DNA of 64,000 nucleotides from Flavobacterium cupreum (GCF_003996965.1 NZ_QWDM01000008.1:1-64000); one strand, 5' to 3'; positions 25,558 to 34,393 are shown, numbered from the stretch's first letter. A program made the numbers and translations. The notes: generated by a model not told the origin, from the letters alone.

Positions 25558-25633
25558 AAACCATATAAGTTATTGAAGTTCATTTAAGCTTTTTCCTTTT
25601 AAACCATGTAAGTTATTGAAGTTCATCTAAGCT
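25558..25633. repeat. Direct repeat pair in the gap upstream of the AlkZ-like gene
   Basis: Two 33-bp copies (25558-25590 and 25601-25633) of aaaccatNtaagttattg..catNtaagct differ at two positions and have a period of 43 bp. After them, to about 25700, come loose words of the type cctttgcacctNNg. I see no gene in this gap. Confidence 0.7.
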
Positions 25634-25708
25634 ATGTCCCTTTGCACCTCTGTTCCTTTGCACCTTAGAGCCTTAGTCCCTGAGCACCTCAGCACCTTCA
25701 AAAAAAAA

Positions 25709-26422
25709 CTAAACATGAATAATTTCATCGTCAATCAATAAATCTTCACGGCGTAAGCGCAGGAAGATTTGGGCAACTGCAATAGTATCTTTTTCGCAAT
25801 AGGTCACAATACGGTCAATGTCTTTTTCTACATAAAAAACATGAGCGACCTGACTGCCGTCGATATCGCCTTTTGGCGAAGGAATCCCAAGTATTTTGGT
25901 TAATAGTTTTAACGAGGTAAAATGCTTATAATCCCCAAACTTCCATAATTCCAGGGTATCGAGATGCGGGACTTCCCATGGCTTTTTTCCAAATAAATTA
26001 AGTTTGTTCGGAATCGCAATCTGATTGATAATCATACGCCTTGCGATAAACGGAAGATCAAACTCCTTGGCATTATGGCCGCACAGCAAATGCTGAGGCT
26101 GGTTAAAATGATTGTTCAGCAGGTTGTTGAAATCATGAAGAATTTTTTTTTCTTCCCCGAAAAAGGACGTAACCCTGAAATTACGAATATCGCCTTTGAT
26201 AGTGAAATAGCCCACGGAAATGCAGACAATCTTTCCAAACTCCGCCCAGATGCCGGCACGGTCGTAAAATTCTTCAGGGGTGAATTCCTCTTTTCGCTGA
26301 TATTGGGTTTTATGATCCCAAAGAGATTGCATTTCAGCATCAAGCGAATTGAAATGTTCTTCTTCCGGAACCGTTTCGATATCCAGAAATAAAATATTGT
26401 TGAGGTTTATTTTTTCAATCAT
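25709..26422 (-). CDS. 3'-5' exonuclease of the DNA polymerase B exonuclease-like family
   Basis: A 237-aa DEDDy-type exonuclease. ExoI motif LFLDIETVP (about residues 12-20), ExoII motif CGHNAKEFDLPFI (about 114-126) and ExoIII motif YCEKDT (about 209-214, with Tyr and Asp) give the four acidic metal ligands and the tyrosine. No polymerase domain is attached. The family (PF10108-like, 'predicted PolB exonuclease-like') is widespread in Bacteroidota, and a proofreading-like or repair role is presumed. It lies between the AlkZ-like gene and ogt on the same strand. The start ATG at 26422 matches the family start near the first strand. Confidence 0.86.
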   Translation of the reverse strand: MIEKINLNNILFLDIETVPEEEHFNSLDAEMQSLWDHKTQYQRKEEFTPEEFYDRAGIWAEFGKIVCISVGYFTIKGDIRNFRVTSFFGEEKKILHDFNNLLNNHFNQPQHLLCGHNAKEFDLPFIARRMIINQIAIPNKLNLFGKKPWEVPHLDTLELWKFGDYKHFTSLKLLTKILGIPSPKGDIDGSQVAHVFYVEKDIDRIVTYCEKDTIAVAQIFLRLRREDLLIDDEIIHV

Positions 26423-26533
26423 AATTTTTAACCACTAATTGCACTGCTTTATTTTATGAAGATACATAAATCGATTTAAAGAAAGAAATGTACTACAATT
26501 TAAATACTTTCGGCTAATTTATGAAATATTTTT

Positions 26534-27007
26534 TTAAAACAGACTTTGTTGCTGCGTTGGGTTTTCATGTTCCAAAAGCCATTTTTTACGCCATATTCCT
26601 CCGGCATAACCGGTGAGCGACCCATTGGTGCCAATCACCCGGTGGCACGGCACTACAATCCAAAGCGGATTTTTACCATTTGCCGATGCGACTGCGCGGA
26701 TCGCTTTGATATCGCCGAGCTTTTTGGTCTGGTCCATATAACTGACCGTTTTGCCATACGGAATTTCGAGTAGTGATTTCCATACTTTTTGCTGGAATTC
26801 CGTTCCTTTTGGATTTAGTTTGAAAGTAAAATCAGTTCTTTTTCCTTCAAAGTATTCCTGTAACTGCCGAACAGCTTCCTGCAGCACTTCCGGAATTTCA
26901 GCAGAAAGTTCACCTTCCTGCGTTACCGAAATTACCGATACGCCCTCTTCATCACCAATAATTGTGGTGATTCCGAGCGGAGATTCGATGTAAGCTGTCT
27001 GTTCCAT
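26534..27007 (-). CDS. ogt: Methylated-DNA--protein-cysteine methyltransferase
   Basis: A 157-aa suicide alkyltransferase. The acceptor cysteine lies in VVPCHRVIG (Cys121). The helix-turn-helix that enters the DNA minor groove, with its arginine finger (KAIRAVASANGKNPL), and the C-terminal GYAGGIWRKKWLLEHE are complete. It moves O6-alkyl groups from guanine to its own cysteine and is then inactive. The length is that of Ogt, with no Ada-type N-terminal sensor. Together with the AlkZ-like and exonuclease genes downstream it makes a DNA-alkylation-repair flavoured neighbourhood. No exact TAnnTTTG lies upstream. Confidence 0.93.
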   Translation of the reverse strand: MEQTAYIESPLGITTIIGDEEGVSVISVTQEGELSAEIPEVLQEAVRQLQEYFEGKRTDFTFKLNPKGTEFQQKVWKSLLEIPYGKTVSYMDQTKKLGDIKAIRAVASANGKNPLWIVVPCHRVIGTNGSLTGYAGGIWRKKWLLEHENPTQQQSLF

Positions 27008-27075
27008 TTTAGAGTAAAAGCATAAGGGCTTTCACAAAGTTCGCAAAGTTTTTGTCTTGAACCCTATAAGTGAGG

Positions 27076-27891
27076 CTAATAATTTTTCAGATCAAATTGA
27101 TATTGTAAACTTGTTTCAATTTTTTCGCCTGATATGGTCTTCTTAATTCCTGATTCTACAAGGCTGAATGTCGGTAAAGGCAGGTTTAAAGCTATTGCTT
27201 TTCCGGTATAATAAACTTCCCGGGTAGGATGGAACGGAGCCACAGCATTAAAAACGTCTCCCCATTTTGACTGATGGATGATTTCGTAAATCAATCCAAT
27301 ACAGTCCGTTTGATGAATTAAATTGACAGGAGCATCCGGATTTTCAAGATTTTCTCTTCCTGATAAAGTTTTCACCGGATGACGATCCTCACCGATTAAA
27401 CCGCCAAAACGGATAATAGTAGTTTCGAATAGCGAATTGTTTTGCAGTACGGCTTCCGCCGAAAGTAATTGTTTGCCACTTTCGGTATCGGGATTTGGAG
27501 TCGTTTGTTCTGTGATAATTGTATTTTCATTGCCATAAACCGAAGTGGAACTCACAAAAAGCACTTTTTTTACAATCGATTGTTCGATAAACGGAATCAG
27601 GTTTTTGATTTTCTCCACAAAAACTTTCTTTTCAGTATCTGCGTTGTTTCCGCGCAATTTCGGCGGAATGTCTATAATCAGGATTTCGCTTTTAGCTAAA
27701 AAATCAGTTATGCTTTCAGAAATGCCTTCGCTTTCGAGTGTAACCAAAAAAGGATGTATGCCAGCTTCTGCCAGGATCGAAAGTTTGTTTTCTGAAGTGG
27801 TAGATCCGTTAACCGAATATCCTTTCTCGATTAATTTTTTTGCCAGGGGGAAACCCAGCCAGCCACAGCCTAATATACTGATTTGTGTCAT
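27076..27891 (-). CDS. NAD(P)-binding SDR / epimerase-like protein (YeeZ type)
   Basis: A 271-aa extended SDR-like protein. The dinucleotide-binding loop is GCGWLGFPLAKKL (about residues 8-20). LLFVSSTSVYG-like VLFVSSTSVYGN carries the catalytic Ser/Tyr region at about 110-120, and FGGLIGEDRHPV and NLIHQTDCIGLIYEI are typical of the family. Members act on nucleotide sugars or related metabolites; the substrate here is unknown. It is a single gene on the minus strand. The gap behind its start carries 'aggtacaaagaggcaaagg' words like those in other spacers. Start: ATG 27891. Confidence 0.85.
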   Translation of the reverse strand: MTQISILGCGWLGFPLAKKLIEKGYSVNGSTTSENKLSILAEAGIHPFLVTLESEGISESITDFLAKSEILIIDIPPKLRGNNADTEKKVFVEKIKNLIPFIEQSIVKKVLFVSSTSVYGNENTIITEQTTPNPDTESGKQLLSAEAVLQNNSLFETTIIRFGGLIGEDRHPVKTLSGRENLENPDAPVNLIHQTDCIGLIYEIIHQSKWGDVFNAVAPFHPTREVYYTGKAIALNLPLPTFSLVESGIKKTISGEKIETSLQYQFDLKNY

Positions 27892-27994
27892 TTTTTTTTG
27901 AGGTACAAAGAGGCAAAGGTTCAGAGGGGCAGAGGGAAAGCTAAACTGAATGCAGTCTTTTCTTCTTGTCTCTTTTCTTTGCGAAATTAAATTT

Positions 27995-28444
27995 TTACAA
28001 ATTTAAGGTAAAACGAACTTTGTCTTTTCCTTTTCCACCCATTCTGTGATAAAATTTAATGGCTCTTTCGTTAAATTGTGGTGTTTGCCATTGGATATTG
28101 ATACAGTTTTTCTCTTTTCCGATTTGTTGCAGCTTTTCAATTAAAACTTCTCCGATCCCGAAACTTCGGGCTTGTTCTTCCAGAAACAGACAATCCATAT
28201 ACATAAAATCAGCAGCATCCCAAGTGGAATAATCAAAAGTATACGAAACATAACCGACGATTGTTTCTTTAGTGGCAACAACCAGGCAGTACAGTTTAGG
28301 ATTTTTTGCGAAGATTGCTTTTTCTAAAGCTTCTGCTTTTCCTTCCGCGGTAAAGTCGGCTTTTTCAAATTCCGCATGCTTCTGGCATAAAACGACTAAT
28401 TGTGGCAAATCTTTGGGTTCGCAATTCCTTATTGAATATTCCAT
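27995..28444 (-). CDS. GNAT family N-acetyltransferase
   Basis: A 149-aa GNAT. The beta strand and acetyl-CoA-binding turn lie in MDCLFLEEQARSFGIGEVLIEKL (about 83-105; the usual R/Q-x-x-G-x-G/A loop is here ARSFGIG). The C-terminal strand has ERAIKFYHRMGGKGKDKV, typical of the diamine or amino-acid acetyltransferase-like group, but the acceptor is unknown. The start overlaps the 3' end of the LysR gene by 16 bp on the same strand, so the two are translationally linked. Confidence 0.85.
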   Translation of the reverse strand: MEYSIRNCEPKDLPQLVVLCQKHAEFEKADFTAEGKAEALEKAIFAKNPKLYCLVVATKETIVGYVSYTFDYSTWDAADFMYMDCLFLEEQARSFGIGEVLIEKLQQIGKEKNCINIQWQTPQFNERAIKFYHRMGGKGKDKVRFTLNL

Positions 28445-29331
28445 TGCAGGTTGATTTCGGTTTGTAAAAAGGTAATAAAATGATGAAAATAACCGGGATA
28501 CTTTTCGTTTTCGCGAATCGCAATAAAATGTTTTCTTTTTAAACCGTTTTTGCCAATTTTAATGGCTTTTATCGGACTGGTCTTAAGATGTGGCAATAAA
28601 GCCCATTTTGCCATCGACATCACACCCATATCGGCCTTGACCATTTCGAGCGAAGCCTCGGTCAAAGGTAAAGGCGTAATTTTTTTCGGCGTTACTTTGG
28701 CGGGAGCTAGGAAAAACTGATGTATCGTAACCGTTTCCATCGGAAGGGAGTGAATCAAAAGATGTTCGGTGACAAAATCTTCGGGAACTACATATTTTTT
28801 ATGCGCCCAAGGATGGTTTTCAGAAACCGCCATCACCACTTCATCCTGAAAAAGCTCCAGGTATTTAATGTTATTGTCTTTGATGGGATCGCTAATGATG
28901 GCAATGTCAATGGTATTGGCCAGTAAATTCTGGAGCGGAATATGTGTGGCTTCGGTCACGATTTTCAATTCAACATTCGGGTATAAAAGATGAAACTGCT
29001 TTAAAACCGACGGCAGCCAGTGATAACTTGAAAAACATTCGGTACTAATCCTGATTTCACCCTGTTCGCCAAAAACCATTTGTTTGATCTGGGTTTCGGT
29101 CTGTGCCAGTTTGTCGAGAATTTCATTGGCAATCTCATAAATCTTTTCACCGGCTTTGGTGAGAACCAGTTTTTTATTCATCCTCAAAAATATGGGAGTG
29201 CCCAGCTGATATTCAGCTTCTTTGAGCTGATGGCTCAGGGCCGATTGTGTCAGATGAAGTTTATCGATTGCTTTGGTAATGCTTCCTTCTTCGACAATTG
29301 CTTTGATCAGCCGTAAATGACGTATTTCCAT
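28429..29331 (-). CDS. LysR-type transcriptional regulator
   Basis: About 300 aa from the ATG at 29331 (MEIRHLRLIKAIVEEGS, the standard LysR start). The frame extends to an ATG at 29382, but that would put a palindromic operator-like site inside the gene. The N-terminal winged helix-turn-helix (SITKAIDKLHLTQSALSHQL) is followed by a hinge helix and a periplasmic-binding-protein-like effector domain from about residue 90. It resembles MetR more than CysB by eye, which is only a hint. It overlaps the GNAT gene by 16 bp downstream and faces a rhodanese gene across a 143-bp divergent region, which is its likely target besides itself. Confidence 0.9.
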   Translation of the reverse strand: MEIRHLRLIKAIVEEGSITKAIDKLHLTQSALSHQLKEAEYQLGTPIFLRMNKKLVLTKAGEKIYEIANEILDKLAQTETQIKQMVFGEQGEIRISTECFSSYHWLPSVLKQFHLLYPNVELKIVTEATHIPLQNLLANTIDIAIISDPIKDNNIKYLELFQDEVVMAVSENHPWAHKKYVVPEDFVTEHLLIHSLPMETVTIHQFFLAPAKVTPKKITPLPLTEASLEMVKADMGVMSMAKWALLPHLKTSPIKAIKIGKNGLKRKHFIAIRENEKYPGYFHHFITFLQTEINLQWNIQ

Positions 29332-29341
29332 TTTTAGAGAA

Positions 29342-29367
29342 TTTGTACACAAAGGAACAAAATTTTG
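29342..29367. promoter_or_regulatory. Candidate LysR operator
   Basis: Two adjacent palindromes, tttgtacacaaa (29342-29353; arms TTTGT/ACAAA) and caaaattttg (29358-29367), lie just upstream of the LysR ATG within the divergent promoter region. LysR proteins bind such dyads next to their own gene; this is inferred. Confidence 0.4.
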
Positions 29368-29440
29368 CGATGGGTTTTCCATGAAAAAAAGTAATCGAAT
29401 GGATGAATTCTTTTCGTTTTTATGGTGCTGTGACTTCTGC

Positions 29441-29448
29441 TACTTTTG
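29441..29448 (+). promoter_or_regulatory. -7 promoter element of the rhodanese gene
   Basis: TACTTTTG is an exact TAnnTTTG, 26 nt before the ATG at 29475; the T-rich stretch about 20-25 bp upstream may serve as the -33 element. Confidence 0.5.
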
Positions 29449-29474
29449 AAAAATAAAATCATTAAATCTATAAA

Positions 29475-29870
29475 ATGGAAGCACAACTAAAACATTATGA
29501 AAATAAACTGGCCTTCGAAATGGATCCTTCCGATTTGTTTGACGCCTTAAATAATGGAGAAAAAGTCATGGTAATTGATGCCCGAAAAGCATTTGGTTTC
29601 GAAGCAGAACATATTCCGACTGCGATTAATATTCCACATCGTGAAATGAACGAAGAAAGTACAAAGCATCTGGACAAAGAAATTTTGTATGTGACCTATT
29701 GCGACGGAATTGGGTGTAATGCCTCGACAAAAGGAGCGCTGAATATGACGAAACTGGGTTTTAAGGTAAAAGAACTGCTCGGTGGAATCGAATGGTGGAA
29801 GTTTGACGGTTATGCCACAGAAGGTACGAACGGTAAAAAAGCCGGATTGAAAATTGAATGTGCCTGTTAA
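29475..29870 (+). CDS. Single-domain rhodanese-like sulfurtransferase
   Basis: A 131-aa protein with one rhodanese domain: VMVIDARKAFGFEAEHIPTA (about 33-52, the CDC25/rhodanese strand and the H-I-P turn) and the active-site segment TYCDGIGCNASTKG with Cys76. The loop after Cys76 is longer than the common C-x-x-G-x-R and holds a second Cys, so a disulfide or persulfide switch is possible. No signal peptide is present, so it is cytosolic. It probably moves sulfane sulfur; the acceptor is unknown. It is divergent from a LysR gene that may control it. The last residues are ECAC, two more cysteines at the C-terminus. Confidence 0.86.
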   Translation: MEAQLKHYENKLAFEMDPSDLFDALNNGEKVMVIDARKAFGFEAEHIPTAINIPHREMNEESTKHLDKEILYVTYCDGIGCNASTKGALNMTKLGFKVKELLGGIEWWKFDGYATEGTNGKKAGLKIECAC

Positions 29871-29872
29871 AA

Positions 29873-29909
29873 AAAAGGACAAACTTTAAATTTTAAAGTT
29901 TGTCCTTTT
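29873..29909. terminator. Bidirectional intrinsic terminator
   Basis: aaaaggacaaactttaaa pairs with the following tttaaagtttgtcctttt with almost no loop; the whole is near-symmetric. It separates the rhodanese gene from the convergent M28 peptidase gene. Confidence 0.85.
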
Positions 29910-29941
29910 GTGTTTTTTATAATTATAATTGAAAAGCTTTC

Positions 29942-32335
29942 TTATTCAGGGGTAACAACTGGTTTTAAAGTGTCTTTCGCAACAACAATACTGTCTTTTA
30001 CAGGAGCAGTCTCAATCGGTTTCAAAGCAGCGGTATATCGTTTTATTTTCTGCTGAATCAAAATGGCATCATTCAGTACAAAAGGTGTCGGCATCATCCA
30101 GTCACTCCTTGGTTTGATATTGAACAACGGATTCGTCATTAGATCAAAAGAACTTTCAATAAGATCCATATCGAAAACAGAAGATTTATTGATGTAGAAT
30201 TCCAGAACAAGAGGTTCGTTGCCTACCACATAATAGCATAAAATTTTGCTGTCATCACGTTCCAGACGATTTCCTATTTGCCCTGAAGTCGAAACGCCAT
30301 TGGCTTTAAAGTTGTAAAACGTCATTTTGGTATTGGCATAAATGTCGTAACGGTTTACTTTTCTGTTAGGTGTTATTTTTATTTTTAAATACCTGTTGTT
30401 TCCCACCACACTGTCTTTGATGAAAGTCACCGTTGGTTTTGGAACTGCTACATTTGGCGCAATTGCACTGTAGGTAAATGCTGAATTGTATTTGCTGGTA
30501 ATCGGTAGGGAATTTAAACCGACTGCTTTTTGATTGGTCTGACCGAGATAGCTTTTGGTCCAGTCGTCTAAGTTGACATCATAAGTCGTCCATAGAGCCG
30601 AATTGGTATTGGCGTTGTAGACATACAATAAACTGTTTGATTTTGCTTTCCCTTTTTCATAATCCGAGTGAATGCCTGCGTAAACGAAAAAGGCAATGGA
30701 CAGGCCAAAAAAGAGCATCGTCCAGATTCCTTTTTTCGAAAAAGCACCAAATATCGGAAGCAATAATCCAAATAATAAAACCGTCAGGACAGCACTTCCG
30801 TAAAGTATTTTTAATCCTAAACCAACCGGAAACATTATTATGAAAGGCGCCACAATGGCTAAAGCAGGAATAGCAAATAACAAATTCAGTCCTAAACTGT
30901 AATGTTGCGTAATGACAAAAATTCCGAATAAAAGAACTCCGAAATATACCGGAATAATCAGGAAACCGGCTCCTGTCAGGCTGTTGGCCAGAAAAGCATT
31001 AATGATGATCCAAAGTAAGAGAGGCGCTACAAAATGGTTCATTGTTACTTTCCCTTCAGAAAAATGATGATAAAAAGCAAAACAGATGGCAATGCTAAGT
31101 GTCACAAAAGCACCAATGTAAGCATGACCATTATAGGTAAATCCGTTTAGGAGGTCATTGTACTGCGGATACGCCTCCAGAAGAATCTTCCATCCCAAAA
31201 AAGTAACCAGTCCGGATATAATTACAGAACCTAACAAAGGCACAAAACCCCTGAAAATTTCTCTGAAGCTAATGACACGTTTTACTTTTCCTATAAAAAT
31301 GAAAAGGATTAAAAGGCCTAACGCAATGATGGTCATTGGCGCTACCCAGGCAAAAGGATAACTTATAAAAAAACCGAAAGGAACATTAAAATAAACATTA
31401 TCCCCGGTTGCAGTGGTTTTGTTCAGATCGAAATTCGAAAAATATTTCAATAAAGGCATCAGATAAGTGCCCTGATGCGTCAGTGTAGTTGTATTGAGAT
31501 GCTGAAGGTCATCTTGCTGGGTGTGGTAATTGAAATGACCATCGATAAAAGCAAAGTTAAATCCCTGAATGTTTCCCTGCTCTCTGAAAACCGTCAGATC
31601 GGTATCATTCGGAAGCATTTTATAAATGCTGTACATCAGTGAATTTGAAACCGGAAATTTTGTTTTTGCATTCGAAAACTCTTTTACAAGCGCTTCATTT
31701 CCTTTGTTGGTTTCCATAAGCATATAACTTGGCCCCGAAGAGCCTCTGGCTTCAAAATTTAAAACCAGTCCAACGTCTTTTGCCCACGGATGCTGATCTA
31801 CAAAAAGTGCCGCACCGTTTAGTCCTAATTCTTCGGCATCGGAAAAGAGAATGATAATATCGTTTTTGTGGGGCTGTTTCGCATATAAAAAGGCACGAAT
31901 ACCTTCCAGAATAGTGGCAACTCCCGAAGCATCATCACTTGCACCTTTGGAAAACGAGTGTGGGGCACTGTCGTAATGGGAAAGTAATAAAAGTGCTTTT
32001 GAATTGTCTGTTCCCTTAATGCGGGCAAGAATATTCTTAGATTTTACTAAGAGCCCTTTTTTGTTCAGGGTAAAACCTTCCTGTGTAGTGGTCTCTAAAC
32101 CGATTCTGTTCAGTTCAAGTTTAAGGTAATTGGCTACTAATTCATGATTTGTCGAGCCTACATAATGGGGTTTATGCGCTATGATTTTAACCTGATTTAG
32201 TGCCCGCTCTGTTGAGAATTCTGCCAGGGCTTCTTCATTTTTGGAAACCCACTGGGGCATCATTGTGGCGTAGATAATAGCTAAAATGGCTATGACGCAT
32301 AGAAAAGCTAGTATTGAAGTAGGATTTTTTTTCAT
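29942..32335 (-). CDS. Membrane-anchored M28 family metallopeptidase
   Basis: A 797-aa protein. After an N-terminal membrane segment, an M28 aminopeptidase domain (about 50-310) shows the dizinc ligand words LLSHYDSAPHS, GASDDASGVA, and SDAEELGLNG with the catalytic and ligand Glu pair. From about 330 to 590 there are eight or nine hydrophobic segments, then a soluble C-terminal domain. This layout matches the Fxna/ER-type and bacterial membrane M28 peptidases. It probably faces the periplasm and trims peptides. It is the last gene of a minus-strand unit behind a zinc-ribbon protein (11-bp gap) and a GNAT-nitrilase fusion. Confidence 0.9.
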   Translation of the reverse strand: MKKNPTSILAFLCVIAILAIIYATMMPQWVSKNEEALAEFSTERALNQVKIIAHKPHYVGSTNHELVANYLKLELNRIGLETTTQEGFTLNKKGLLVKSKNILARIKGTDNSKALLLLSHYDSAPHSFSKGASDDASGVATILEGIRAFLYAKQPHKNDIIILFSDAEELGLNGAALFVDQHPWAKDVGLVLNFEARGSSGPSYMLMETNKGNEALVKEFSNAKTKFPVSNSLMYSIYKMLPNDTDLTVFREQGNIQGFNFAFIDGHFNYHTQQDDLQHLNTTTLTHQGTYLMPLLKYFSNFDLNKTTATGDNVYFNVPFGFFISYPFAWVAPMTIIALGLLILFIFIGKVKRVISFREIFRGFVPLLGSVIISGLVTFLGWKILLEAYPQYNDLLNGFTYNGHAYIGAFVTLSIAICFAFYHHFSEGKVTMNHFVAPLLLWIIINAFLANSLTGAGFLIIPVYFGVLLFGIFVITQHYSLGLNLLFAIPALAIVAPFIIMFPVGLGLKILYGSAVLTVLLFGLLLPIFGAFSKKGIWTMLFFGLSIAFFVYAGIHSDYEKGKAKSNSLLYVYNANTNSALWTTYDVNLDDWTKSYLGQTNQKAVGLNSLPITSKYNSAFTYSAIAPNVAVPKPTVTFIKDSVVGNNRYLKIKITPNRKVNRYDIYANTKMTFYNFKANGVSTSGQIGNRLERDDSKILCYYVVGNEPLVLEFYINKSSVFDMDLIESSFDLMTNPLFNIKPRSDWMMPTPFVLNDAILIQQKIKRYTAALKPIETAPVKDSIVVAKDTLKPVVTPE

Positions 32336-32346
32336 GTTGAAATATA

Positions 32347-32694
32347 CTAAATTTCTTTTTTTACGAGCATAAAATAATCATTGTCCAGAGAGCAGTATCC
32401 CTGGTCATACAGGAAATAATAGGTATTGCCTGTTTGCGTCTGCAAAATATTAGTAAAAAAATCAAAATCAAAGCCTTTATTCAACATTTTATCTCTTGTT
32501 GCTTTTGATTTTCCTTCTGCGTTGAGTTCAGACAAGATACGGTAATTTTTGCGTAATTTATTGTTTACATTTCGCATAAAATTATTCGTATCCTTATTTA
32601 TTTTATTATTGTAGGCATTCCGACAACTGTCGGAACAGAATTTTTTATCTTCCCGGCCTACAAGTTTTTCTGAACATTCGAGACAGGTTTTCAT
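32347..32694 (-). CDS. Small zinc-ribbon protein
   Basis: A 115-aa protein starting MKTCLECSEKL. Four cysteines in CLEC at residues 4-7 and CSDSC at about 20-24 can hold one zinc, as in DUF2116-like zinc ribbons. The rest is helical and basic (RNVNNKLRKNYRIL) and ends in a hydrophobic/aromatic stretch (TYYFLYDQGYCSLDNDYFML). Its role is unknown; nucleic-acid or protein binding is likely. Its ATG overlaps the stop of the GNAT-nitrilase gene by 4 bp (ATGA), so translation is coupled, and the M28 peptidase gene follows 11 bp later. Confidence 0.82.
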   Translation of the reverse strand: MKTCLECSEKLVGREDKKFCSDSCRNAYNNKINKDTNNFMRNVNNKLRKNYRILSELNAEGKSKATRDKMLNKGFDFDFFTNILQTQTGNTYYFLYDQGYCSLDNDYFMLVKKEI

Positions 32695-34223
32695 GGCTGT
32701 TCTATTTTTCTGATTTCATAAAGGTCATTTCTTCTGTCCTTTAGAATACGGACACTCCCATGCTCATGAAGCTGTTTTAGCAAATTCAGATCTACGTCCA
32801 CAATCAGAGTCATTTCTGTATTCGGAGTAGCTTCCGCTTTTATACCATTACTCGGAAAGGCAAAATCAGATGGAGTAAATACCGATGCCTGTGCATATTG
32901 GATGTCCATATTATTTACTTTCGGTAAATTGCCGACGCAGCCTGCAATAGCCACATAACATTCGTTTTCGATAGCCCTGGCCTGTGAACAATGTTTGACA
33001 CGGGTATAGGCATTCTGGGTATCGGTTAAGAAGGGTACAAACAAAATATTCATTCCTTCATTGGCCATGATTCTGGAAAGTTCCGGGAACTCGACATCAT
33101 AACAGATCAGGATTCCGATTTTTCCGCAATCGGTATCAAAAGTTTTAAAGTGAGATCCGCCTTTCATTCCCCAATGCTGTACTTCGTTGGGAGTAATGTG
33201 AATTTTGGTATACATTTCGGAGGTTCCGTCTCTTTTGCATAAAAAACCAACATTGTATAAATTACCGTTTTCCAGATGAGGCATACTTCCGGTGATGATG
33301 TTGATATTGTACGAAATGGCAAATTCCTGAAACCTTTTTCTAATCGGCTCAGAATGTCGGGCCAGTTCCCTGATGGCTTCGGCTTCAGATAAATGATTGA
33401 AATCGGCCATTAAGGGCGCAATAAAAAGTTCAGGAAATAAAGCGAAATCACTTCCGTAGCCCGAAACGACATCAATAAAAAATTCCGCCTGTTCAAAAAG
33501 AGCCTCCACATTATTCAGCTGTCGCATCTGCCATTGGATCAATCCCAAGCGAATCACACTTTTCTCCAGGTTAATCAGTCTCGGACTTTCATCATAATAG
33601 ACATTGTTCCATTCTAACAGCACGGCAAATTCTTTAGATTCCTCATCGCCTTCCAGGTAATTTTTGATAATTCTTAAAACGTGAAAATCATTACTCAGCT
33701 GAAACGAAAGTACAGGATCATGTAATTCTTTGTGTTTTACTTTTTCAATATAATTCTTTGGAGTCATTTTACTCGCATACTGGCCATAGTTCGGAATTCT
33801 CCCGGCAAAAACAATCGCTTTGAGGTTCAACTGTTCGCAAAGTTCTTTACGGGCATCGTACAAACGGCGTCCTAAACGTAAGCCACGATAATTGGGGTGA
33901 ATAAAAACATCAATTCCGTATAGTATTTCTCCGTTTTTGTTATGGGTAGAGAACGTATAATCACCAATAATTTGTCTGTAGTTATGTCTTTTATCGACCA
34001 GTTTTTCATCCAGTATTAAAGACAGTGCTGATCCTACCACTACACCATCGACTAAAATAACAAGTTGGCCTTCAGGAAATATGGCGAGTAATTTTTTAAT
34101 GTCCTTAGATTCCCAATACGAATTGGCCATTTCCGGGTAGGACTCTATCATTGAGTTTTTTAATTGTTTGTAATCGACTAATTGTAAATTTCGCAATTCA
34201 ACTTTGTTGATTTGTGTCTGCAT
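32691..34223 (-). CDS. GNAT-nitrilase fusion protein (acetyltransferase plus carbon-nitrogen hydrolase)
   Basis: I take the ATG at 34223 (MQTQINKVELRNL), giving 510 aa; another in-frame ATG at 34262 is possible. The first ~210 residues are a GNAT domain (FIHPNYRGLRLGRRLYDARK holds the acetyl-CoA loop). Residues ~225-500 are a nitrilase-superfamily domain with the Glu-Lys-Cys triad in LFPELF, YTKIHIT and LICYDVEFPE. Such fusions are known in Bacteroidota and plants/fungi-like lineages; the substrate is presumably an amide or amine-bearing small molecule. It heads a three-gene unit with the zinc-ribbon gene (4-bp overlap) and the M28 peptidase gene. A TAATTTCG word (one mismatch to TAnnTTTG) near 34250 supports the shorter start. 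Confidence 0.9.
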   Translation of the reverse strand: MQTQINKVELRNLQLVDYKQLKNSMIESYPEMANSYWESKDIKKLLAIFPEGQLVILVDGVVVGSALSLILDEKLVDKRHNYRQIIGDYTFSTHNKNGEILYGIDVFIHPNYRGLRLGRRLYDARKELCEQLNLKAIVFAGRIPNYGQYASKMTPKNYIEKVKHKELHDPVLSFQLSNDFHVLRIIKNYLEGDEESKEFAVLLEWNNVYYDESPRLINLEKSVIRLGLIQWQMRQLNNVEALFEQAEFFIDVVSGYGSDFALFPELFIAPLMADFNHLSEAEAIRELARHSEPIRKRFQEFAISYNINIITGSMPHLENGNLYNVGFLCKRDGTSEMYTKIHITPNEVQHWGMKGGSHFKTFDTDCGKIGILICYDVEFPELSRIMANEGMNILFVPFLTDTQNAYTRVKHCSQARAIENECYVAIAGCVGNLPKVNNMDIQYAQASVFTPSDFAFPSNGIKAEATPNTEMTLIVDVDLNLLKQLHEHGSVRILKDRRNDLYEIRKIEQP

Positions 34224-34332
34224 ATCATAGGGTTTTTCCCGAATGTACGAAATTATTCCCATTTACAAACGCTTACAAATAATTACAATCGTAAATAATT
34301 ATTAGTTAATCGGATAATTCCTACTTTATTTG

Positions 34333-34340
34333 TATTTTTG
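34333..34340 (+). promoter_or_regulatory. -7 promoter element of ssb
   Basis: TATTTTTG is an exact TAnnTTTG. It places transcription start near 34345, giving a ~48-nt leader to the ATG at 34394 and excluding the upstream in-frame GTG as the start. Confidence 0.55.
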
Positions 34341-34393
34341 TCCATGTGAATTTGACTAACGAATTCATTTTTAACCTTAAAATTTTATACGCC

